Source of the DNA: Roseburia hominis A2-183
GTDB taxonomy: Bacteria; Bacillota; Clostridia; Lachnospirales; Lachnospiraceae
Reading direction: 5' to 3'
Length of the DNA stretch: 64,000 nt
NCBI RefSeq assembly: GCF_000225345.1
Contig: NC_015977.1
Coordinates: 523,501-587,500 of the forward strand
Shown in pieces: positions 56,248-62,672 of the stretch (positions are counted from its first letter, which is position 1; the number at the start of each line of letters is the position of its first letter). The notes below the pieces were generated by a model. It searched no databases. It was given only the letters and a program-made list of their open reading frames with translations, and had not been told where the DNA came from. A program made the translations under genes and the position numbers.

Positions 56248-56309
56248 CAAAAGAGCAGGCATTTAACCGGACAAAGAAGCGCAGGACGCGAAGCGGAAGG
56301 AGACGGAAG

Positions 56310-56879
56310 GTGGATACGACGACAAAGGGAACCCGCACAAAATACCGTCTGGCGGAGGCGATGAAGGAATGCATGAAGACGACACCGGTCGATAACATTA
56401 CCGTGACACAGCTGACGGAATTGTGCGGTGTTACAAGGCAGACATTTTATCGCAATTTTATTGACAAGTACGATCTGATCAACTGGTATTTTGATATTTT
56501 ACTTCACAAGTCTTTTGAACATATGGGGAGCGGGAAAAATATTTATGAGAGTCTCGTGAAAAAATTTATCTACATTCGGGAAGAGCGGGTCTTTTTTTCC
56601 GCCGGTTTTAAGTCTGCGGATCAGAATAATCTCAAAGATCATGATTTCAGGCTGATTCTGGCGTTTTACGAGGATCTGATCCGACAGAAAACAGGGAAAA
56701 TGCCTGATGAGGAGATTGGATTTTTACTCGAGATGTACTGCCAGAGTTCCGTGTATATGACAGTGAAATGGGTGACGGAGGGGACGAAGATGCCGCCGGA
56801 GCGCTTAGCAGAACTTATGGTGAAGGCGATGCCCGAGAAAATAAGCGAGTTGTTTGAACAATTAGAAATATTGTATTGA
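56310..56879 (+). CDS. TetR-family regulator
   Basis: 189 residues from a GTG with AAGGAG 8 nt upstream. The HTH is in residues 25-50 (NITVTQLTELCGVTRQTFYR). The C-terminal half is the TetR_C_7/8-like ligand domain. It directly precedes fucO and probably controls it. The inducer is unknown. Confidence 0.88.
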   Translation: MDTTTKGTRTKYRLAEAMKECMKTTPVDNITVTQLTELCGVTRQTFYRNFIDKYDLINWYFDILLHKSFEHMGSGKNIYESLVKKFIYIREERVFFSAGFKSADQNNLKDHDFRLILAFYEDLIRQKTGKMPDEEIGFLLEMYCQSSVYMTVKWVTEGTKMPPERLAELMVKAMPEKISELFEQLEILY

Positions 56880-57009
56880 TAATAGAGGATTTTGAAATAG
56901 AAATTGTGATAAATAGTTACACTTCCCGGATTCTGTCACTTCCCTTTTGTACATTGTGTTGTTAAAATACGATCAAAGATCATTATGTATGGGAAAGGGG
57001 AACAAAAAA

Positions 57010-58155
57010 ATGGCAAACAGAATTATGTTGAATCAGACATCCTATCATGGGGCGGGAGCGATTGCGGAGATCGTGAATGAGGCGAAAGCGCACGACTACA
57101 AAAAGGCATTTGTCTGCTCAGACCCGGATCTGATTAAGTTTCAGGTATCCACAAAGGTAACGGATCTGCTGGATCAGGCAGGGCTTTCCTACGAGATTTA
57201 TTCCAACATCAAGGCAAATCCTACGATTGAGAACGTGCAGACCGGTGTGGCTGCGTTCAAAAAATCCGGAGCGGACTATATTATTGCAATCGGCGGCGGA
57301 TCTTCTATGGATACGGCAAAAGCGATCGGCATTATCATCGCAAATCCGGAATTTGAGGACGTCAGAAGCCTGGAGGGCGTTGCGCCGACCAGGAAGCCGT
57401 GTGTGCCGATCATTGCTGTGCCGACAACCGCAGGTACCGCTGCAGAGGTTACGATCAACTATGTTATCACGGATGTTGAGAGAAAGAGAAAGTTTGTATG
57501 CGTAGATCCGCATGATATGCCGATCATTGCTGTGGTAGATCCGGAAATGATGTCCTCCATGCCGAAGGGGCTGACGGCATCGACCGGAATGGATGCGCTG
57601 ACACATGCCATCGAGGGTTACACGACGAAGGCGGCATGGGAGATGACAGATATGTTCCATTTAAAGGCCATCGAGATTATTTCAAAATCTCTGCGCGGCG
57701 CGGTGGCAAACACGCCGGAAGGACGCGAGGGTATGGCACTCGGACAGTATATCGCAGGTATGGGATTTTCCAATGTCGGTCTTGGAATTGCCCACTCCAT
57801 GGCACATACATTAGGTGCGGTTTATGATACGCCGCACGGTGTGGCATGTGCGATGATGCTCCCGATTGTGATGGAGTACAATGCAGACTGCACAGGCGAG
57901 AAGTACCGTGAAATTGCACGGGCGATGGGCGTAGAAGGTGTGGATGCCATGTCGCAGGAAGAGTACCGGAAAGCCGCTGTTGCAGCAGTCAGAAAGCTCT
58001 CCGAGGATGTGGGAATTCCGTCAAAACTGGAAGCTATCAAAGAGTCAGATCTTGATTTCCTTGCAGAGTCCGCGCATGCGGATGCCTGCGCACCGGGCAA
58101 TCCGAAGGATGCATCGGTGGAGGATTTAAAAGAGCTGTTCCGCAAGATTATGTAA
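57010..58155 (+). CDS. fucO: Lactaldehyde reductase / iron-containing alcohol dehydrogenase
   Basis: 381 residues from MANRIMLNQTSYHGAGAIAE behind AAAGGGG; an in-frame ATG seven codons earlier is possible. Group III ADH motifs are AIGGGSSMDTAKAIGI (NAD) and the iron ligands in GMDALTHAIEGYTT and HSMAHTLGAVYDTPHG. Similarity to E. coli FucO is strong along the whole length (TAGTAAEVTINYVITD). It reduces lactaldehyde to 1,2-propanediol in fucose or rhamnose breakdown, or may act on other aldehydes. Confidence 0.9.
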   Translation: MANRIMLNQTSYHGAGAIAEIVNEAKAHDYKKAFVCSDPDLIKFQVSTKVTDLLDQAGLSYEIYSNIKANPTIENVQTGVAAFKKSGADYIIAIGGGSSMDTAKAIGIIIANPEFEDVRSLEGVAPTRKPCVPIIAVPTTAGTAAEVTINYVITDVERKRKFVCVDPHDMPIIAVVDPEMMSSMPKGLTASTGMDALTHAIEGYTTKAAWEMTDMFHLKAIEIISKSLRGAVANTPEGREGMALGQYIAGMGFSNVGLGIAHSMAHTLGAVYDTPHGVACAMMLPIVMEYNADCTGEKYREIARAMGVEGVDAMSQEEYRKAAVAAVRKLSEDVGIPSKLEAIKESDLDFLAESAHADACAPGNPKDASVEDLKELFRKIM

Positions 58156-58193
58156 TCCATCTTACATGAACGCAATTAAGAAGTCAGGTTAGG

Positions 58194-58240
58194 ACAGATC
58201 CCTTCTTTGCCGGATTGCCGGCGGAGAGGGGATTTTTTTG
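58194..58240 (+). terminator. fucO terminator
   Basis: ATCCC/GGGGAT outer and GCCGG/CCGGC inner stems, then T7. Confidence 0.8.
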
Positions 58241-58294
58241 TTTCATAGGAAATACCGTGATATATTAATATGTGAAAGCAGAACATTCCTATGA

Positions 58295-58393
58295 AATAAA
58301 AAACGCTCCGCGAGGATGCGCAGCTCGCGGTAAGGAAAATATCGCTTTGCGAACCGCTCGCGCGCGGAGAATCTCGCAAGCGAGATTCTTTTT
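58295..58393. repeat. GC-rich palindromic intergenic element ending in a terminator
   Basis: CTCCGCG and CGCGCGGAG bracket smaller CGCG palindromes. At the right end GAATCTCGC-AA-GCGAGATTC is followed by TTTTT. No gene is present in 58241-58509. Confidence 0.7.
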
Positions 58394-58509
58394 ACATACC
58401 GTTTGAGTGCGCCGGTGCGTGTCAGAAACAGGTGAGAAAAGTCGTGGCGGGAAGCTGCCAGGTATGATAGTATAAAAGAGAAAGAAGAAAATGAGGAGTG
58501 GTGGTAAAA

Positions 58510-60246
58510 ATGAAAATCAGACAGTTGTATGCGTATGAACTCCGACCGGCGGCAGCGCTGGTGATGGAGACATACAGCAGGATGGAGCAGCCGTATGTGG
58601 CGAATCCAAAAGAGATAGAGGATTTCAAACGCTATGCAGATGAAGACCATCTATGGGTGGAATCATGTAAAAATAAGCTCTTTTTATTTGGAGCGTTTGA
58701 TGACAATGACCAGATGTGCGCCGTCGGTGCGATCGATGCGGCGGGTGCGGTCACGCTTCTCTACGCAGGGCTGAATTTCCAGCATCGGGGACTGGAAGCG
58801 GAAGTGCTGCGCGAGATGGAGGAGTTTGCGACTGTCGGGCGCAGTATTGCAAGAGAAGAGATAAAGATTCCGGAGAAGTGGATGCAGTATACAGCGACAG
58901 CGGGTGCGCCGGAGCAGTCGTCTGTGACAGGACAGCAGACCGCGCCGGGGCAGCAGTCGTTTGCGGCAGGGCAGCAGACCGCGCCGGGGCAGCAGCCGTT
59001 TGCGGCAGGGCAGCAGCCTACGCCGGAGCAGTCGTTTGCGACAGAGCAGCAGCCTACGCCGGAGCCGCAGGCGTACCGGAATCAGAACACAGGCTACGGA
59101 CAGGACTATGGTCAGCAGCAATATCAGAACACAGGGTATGGACAGGGCTACGGCCAGCAGCAGAATCAGAATATGGGCTACGGACAGAGTTACGGTCAGC
59201 AGTCCTATCAGAACACAGGATATGGACAGGGGTACGGAGAGAGTTACGGTCAGCAGACAGCACCTCAAAAAAAGAGCCGTGCTCTGCTGTGGGTTGTGCT
59301 GGCGATCATAGGTTGTGCCGTGCTGCTTGTGACCGTGCCTTCGTTCATCCTTTTTCACGCGGTCAACCGTACCGTGCAGGATACGTTGACGTGGAATGAG
59401 TCGTCTGCGGAGGCGTACAGAGACGGGGCAGATGGCAGCTATACGGAGGACGATACGGAGGTAGAAGACACCGGGGAGGAACGTGAGGTATTAGAACTGG
59501 CGGATTCTCTGGGAAAAGACTTTTTTGTCACGCAGGATGACATTTATGTGGCAGATCAACTTTCCTATACGGTTACCGCACAGCATATCGAGGTCCCGAA
59601 TCAGCGGAAAGACGGATTTGAGGAGTACGATGTTTCGTATCCGGTTATTACCTATGCGGATGGAAGAGATGCGACCGGAGTAAATGAGATTCTGCGGAAT
59701 GCCGCCTGTGCGCAGCTGGATACCATGTATCCGGAACCGCAGGAAGAATATCTGTATCTGGATGAAGACTACCCGTATCTGGCATGTTATGTGGATTATG
59801 AGATCACGTATATGAGTGATGAGATTCTGTGCGTGGCATTTCAGGATCACTATTTTAACGGAAGTATGTGGGGCGAGTTTTGTGACCTGCGCACAAGAGT
59901 CATCAATCTTGCCACGGCAGAGCGATATGAGGTTGAGGACGTACTGCGTTCGGATGATACATTTGCGGAGGTTTATTATGAAAAAATCTGTGAGAAGTCG
60001 GATTCTTTCAACGATGCGCCCGCATTTACCGCCCAGATGGCGGGACAGACGATGGACGGGGAGATTCTGGACGGGAGATATTACAGCAACTATGTCCTCT
60101 GCAAAAATGATATTTATGTGAATCTTACCTATCATTATTACGATGAAGGACTGATTATGCACGGCTGGGATTCCACGCAGTGGACGATGGAGGAACTGGA
60201 ACCGTACCGGACGGACAGCGATCTGTGGGAGAAATATTTGAAGTGA
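58510..60246 (+). CDS. GNAT-like / Tyr-Gly-Gln-rich linker / membrane helix / DUF3298-RsiV-like protein
   Basis: 578 residues from MKIRQLYAYELRPAAALVME. Residues 1-125 resemble the GNAT half of the protein at 55492 (LFLFGAFDDNDQMCAVGAID against LFLWGAFENGQMCGVSAMQN), but the domain is short and the acetyl-CoA loop is degenerate. Residues 135-190 are Gln/Pro/Ala repeats (TAPGQQ.FAAGQQ). Residues 190-250 repeat NTGYGQGYGQQQ-type units. A membrane helix follows (WVVLAIIGCAVLLVTVPSFI). The outer region (about 355-570) looks like DUF4163/DUF3298 as in RsiV and PdaC. The function is unknown. The topology suggests transmitting an outside cue to a cytoplasmic module. Confidence 0.7.
   Translation: MKIRQLYAYELRPAAALVMETYSRMEQPYVANPKEIEDFKRYADEDHLWVESCKNKLFLFGAFDDNDQMCAVGAIDAAGAVTLLYAGLNFQHRGLEAEVLREMEEFATVGRSIAREEIKIPEKWMQYTATAGAPEQSSVTGQQTAPGQQSFAAGQQTAPGQQPFAAGQQPTPEQSFATEQQPTPEPQAYRNQNTGYGQDYGQQQYQNTGYGQGYGQQQNQNMGYGQSYGQQSYQNTGYGQGYGESYGQQTAPQKKSRALLWVVLAIIGCAVLLVTVPSFILFHAVNRTVQDTLTWNESSAEAYRDGADGSYTEDDTEVEDTGEEREVLELADSLGKDFFVTQDDIYVADQLSYTVTAQHIEVPNQRKDGFEEYDVSYPVITYADGRDATGVNEILRNAACAQLDTMYPEPQEEYLYLDEDYPYLACYVDYEITYMSDEILCVAFQDHYFNGSMWGEFCDLRTRVINLATAERYEVEDVLRSDDTFAEVYYEKICEKSDSFNDAPAFTAQMAGQTMDGEILDGRYYSNYVLCKNDIYVNLTYHYYDEGLIMHGWDSTQWTMEELEPYRTDSDLWEKYLK
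58909..59262 (+). repeat. Low-complexity repeat tract in the coding sequence
   Basis: First half: about 39-bp units encoding T/P-A-P-G-QQ-S/P-FAAGQQ. Second half: about 48-60-bp units encoding N-x-GYGQ-x-YGQQ. The repeats are imperfect, with third-base changes, so the amino-acid pattern is being kept. Confidence 0.85.
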
Positions 60247-60253
60247 TTTTACG

Positions 60254-60282
60254 AAAGTGGAAACAAAAATGTTTCCACTTTT
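60254..60282. terminator. Terminator
   Basis: AAAGTGGAAAC/GTTTCCACTTT with an AAAAAT loop, then T-rich. Confidence 0.85.
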
Positions 60283-60306
60283 GTTATTTTATTTTTTGTA
60301 GAAAAG

Positions 60307-60392
60307 AGATACTATATATGTAAGATACTATATATTTCAAAGGCGAATACAAGCGTGAAAGAGAATGAAAGATTCTGCACATTATATAGTAT
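60307..60392. promoter_or_regulatory. Three ATACTATATA boxes upstream of the peptide gene
   Basis: AGATACTATATAT at 60307-60319 and again at 60323-60335 (16-bp phasing), and the inverted TATATAGTAT at 60383-60392. They lie 70-150 bases before the peptide start and are candidate binding sites for the neighbouring regulator. Confidence 0.5.
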
Positions 60393-60459
60393 GAGAAACG
60401 GGTGGATTTGATATACTGTGTGGATTTTTACATAGTAAGTGGACGAAGGAGAATGTGAA

Positions 60460-60591
60460 ATGAAGGGAAATAATTTAAAAAAAGTAATTGCTACCATAGT
60501 AATGGCATGCTTGCTGCTTACCATGGTTGGAGTAAGCAGCAAGGAGATTGTACCCTACTGGTCTTCAGAAGAGAATATTGAAATTTTATAG
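60460..60591 (+). CDS. 43-aa exported peptide, candidate signalling pheromone precursor
   Basis: ATG with AAGGAG 8 nt upstream. The product is MKGNNLKKVIATIVMACLLL, then TMVGVSSKEIVPYWSSEENI and EIL: a basic start, a 17-residue hydrophobic core and an 18-residue polar tail. This is the shape of PapR/Phr/NprX-type precursors, which are exported and trimmed. Its last 6 bases overlap the 3' end of the convergent HTH-TPR regulator gene. The mature form cannot be predicted; the tail IVPYWSSEENIEIL is the candidate. Confidence 0.65.
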   Translation: MKGNNLKKVIATIVMACLLLTMVGVSSKEIVPYWSSEENIEIL

Positions 60592-62481
60592 TAAAGAAAT
60601 ATTGTAATTTTTTTTCAGATCATTTTTCAGACCGGATGCATTGTAGATGTCCTCCATAAGGAGGGCATTGTAATAGGCATAGTGTGCAAATTCCTTTGCG
60701 GAATTTGTGAGACCAAGTGATCCTAATGCCTGACAGTAGTGTGAAAAAATGTTCCCTGTAAAATACATTGAACTTATAGCATCGGAAAAAAGCGGGACTA
60801 ACGCAACGATTTCCGAAAGACGATTTTCTGTATAAAGAAATCTTATAAGCATTCCCAAGGTTACGGGGAAGGAACGCTTTTTCTCGAGAACATCCAACGG
60901 AACATGGCTGGTATATTCCAGAAGCTTATAAAAACAGTAAATGCCATGTGTAGGATTTATAGTTGCATAAGTGCGGCAGATATTGTTTAAAATGGTAAGT
61001 TCTATCCACGATAATCGATAGTCAAGAATTTCATCAAATTGAAAGCCGGGCAAAGTCATAAAAAGAGCATTTTTTAACCCCTTTAATTTTTGATTATTGT
61101 CGGGTTCGCAGATGGCTGATTTGTAAGCAGCAAATTGTAAATAGCAGATATCTTTGGAGGTGCATAGCATCTCCATTTTTTTTACAAGATCAAGCTGTAA
61201 GGTTTTATGGTTCATACGAGTTTTTGCTAAACGAAACTGCAGTTCCTGCAGTTTGTTCTCTTTTTCACTCCCGTAAAATGTAAAAACAAGATCCGAAATA
61301 CCTAGGCGCTGGAGCAAAGTCTGAGCAAGAATGATATCAGGCTGCTGTGTTTCGTTTTCGATTTTTGAAAGCTTGGATTTGCTGCATAATCCCCGACAAA
61401 GCGCCGGTTGAGATAATTTTTGCTCTTTGCGTAGAGAGCGGATCAGGCCACCCAGCGTGAAAACCTTGTGAGAAAAAAAGTCATAGGTGCCATCTCCCAT
61501 AGAAGAGACATCCCTAGGAACCTTGGGGGAAAACGATATAAGCGGAATATCGGAAAATATGTTTAAGTCTTCAGCCAAAGTGGTAGAAAGGTGGTTGGAA
61601 ACATAATTTTTACAGATGGTGGCATAACAGCTGTTAATGGAATGGGCAGAGAAAAAGGCAGTTTTAAATAAGGTCAGAAAACGATCCTGTTGTCCCGTAT
61701 AGTAGCATCCGAGTGCGGTTAAAAACGTCAGCTCATGCATAAGCCCGTCGTCAAGATTTGAAATCATTTGATGGCGGTAGAAGTTCGACAGTTCAAGTGC
61801 AGACTTATAATCACAGACAGTCAGCAGATATTTGGTATATACCACCGCATTTTCCGCAAGTAAACGATCCCGTTCAAGAAAAGAAAGCGAACGGGCAGAG
61901 AGATAGGAAGAAATCTGCTGGCAGACATGATGAGCAGTAGCTGTATCACCAATGTACAGTGCTTCCTGCGCAAGATATATAAATAGTTCTATTTCGACAG
62001 AAGACAAAAACAGAGAATGGATCGCTGCATTGTCGATATCAGATCTTGTGATTTTTAAAGCAAAGCGAACCAGCTCATAAGTATGGGCGTGATTTGCATG
62101 ACCAGAACGTAATTGCAGCTTGCAGTGAAGCAGAAGCCATTCCTGATAGTAAAATTTATTGTCTGCCCAATTCAGCATTTCAATGTGATCCAATAACTGG
62201 CAGGCGGGCGTGAGTTGCCAGGAATCCAGATAAAAGCGTACTTCCTTCAAGGCGTAAAAGCAGTCAAAGTCTGCGCGCGTCGAGAAAGTAGGATAAGCTT
62301 CACAAAAGATACCAGCATGTGCCATTAAAGTCTGAAAAGTGGCAGGGCTGACACCGGCAGAGCCGTTCTCAATGCGGGACAGAGAGAGGGTAGAACAGAC
62401 TCCATCGGATAATTGTTCCTGGGTTAGACCCGCATTAAGGCGGGCCTGTCTAATAATAGAACCGGCATGTTGTACACTCAT
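60586..62481 (-). CDS. Tandem HTH-TPR (RNPP/PlcR-like) regulator
   Basis: 631 residues, about twice the usual 280-300 of Rgg/PlcR proteins. It contains two XRE-type HTH domains: residues 8-58 (RQARLNAGLTQEQL, SLSRIENG) and 343-394 (RSLRKEQKLSQPALCRG, KLSKIENE). Each is followed by about 230 residues of helical, TPR-like sequence rich in Tyr, Leu and Cys. It looks like an internal duplication of one HTH-TPR protein. GGAG lies 10 nt before the ATG. RNPP proteins bind re-imported peptides through TPRs and switch DNA binding. The neighbouring peptide gene and divergent membrane gene fit such a circuit. Confidence 0.8.
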   Translation of the reverse strand: MSVQHAGSIIRQARLNAGLTQEQLSDGVCSTLSLSRIENGSAGVSPATFQTLMAHAGIFCEAYPTFSTRADFDCFYALKEVRFYLDSWQLTPACQLLDHIEMLNWADNKFYYQEWLLLHCKLQLRSGHANHAHTYELVRFALKITRSDIDNAAIHSLFLSSVEIELFIYLAQEALYIGDTATAHHVCQQISSYLSARSLSFLERDRLLAENAVVYTKYLLTVCDYKSALELSNFYRHQMISNLDDGLMHELTFLTALGCYYTGQQDRFLTLFKTAFFSAHSINSCYATICKNYVSNHLSTTLAEDLNIFSDIPLISFSPKVPRDVSSMGDGTYDFFSHKVFTLGGLIRSLRKEQKLSQPALCRGLCSKSKLSKIENETQQPDIILAQTLLQRLGISDLVFTFYGSEKENKLQELQFRLAKTRMNHKTLQLDLVKKMEMLCTSKDICYLQFAAYKSAICEPDNNQKLKGLKNALFMTLPGFQFDEILDYRLSWIELTILNNICRTYATINPTHGIYCFYKLLEYTSHVPLDVLEKKRSFPVTLGMLIRFLYTENRLSEIVALVPLFSDAISSMYFTGNIFSHYCQALGSLGLTNSAKEFAHYAYYNALLMEDIYNASGLKNDLKKNYNISLL

Positions 62482-62513
62482 AGAAAATAGCTCCTTTATA
62501 TGAAACTACAAAC

Positions 62514-62542
62514 AGTATAAAACGGACATAGGGAAAATGCAA
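62514..62542 (-). promoter_or_regulatory. Promoter of the HTH-TPR regulator
   Basis: Minus strand TTGCAT (62542-62537), 17 nt, TATACT (62519-62514). The -35 is inside the palindrome at 62525-62568. Confidence 0.65.
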
Positions 62543-62568
62543 GGTTTTGAAAAACCTGCATAAATGTC
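62525..62568. promoter_or_regulatory. Large operator-like palindrome
   Basis: GACAT...ATGCAAGGTTTT-GA-AAAACCTGCAT...ATGTC: inner arms of 12 and 11 bases and outer arms of 5. It overlaps the regulator promoter, so autoregulation is likely. Confidence 0.7.
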
Positions 62569-62613
62569 GGAAAAGTTTCCATTTATGAAATTAAAAATGT
62601 GAGAAACTTCAAG

Positions 62614-62657
62614 TATCATAAAGGTAAGGTGTGGCAGCACACCTTACCTTTATGATA
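62614..62657. promoter_or_regulatory. Perfect 20-bp inverted repeat before the membrane gene
   Basis: TATCATAAAGGTAAGGTGTG, loop GCAG, and its exact complement. It ends 5 bases before the GGAG of the next gene. It has no T run, so it is not a simple terminator. It could be an operator or an mRNA hairpin. Confidence 0.85.
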
Positions 62658-62672
62658 AAGACGGAGAAAAGT

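Noticed and set aside
58909..59262. CRISPR-like array
   Set aside because: The repeats are in frame, imperfect and without unique spacers; they encode a low-complexity linker.
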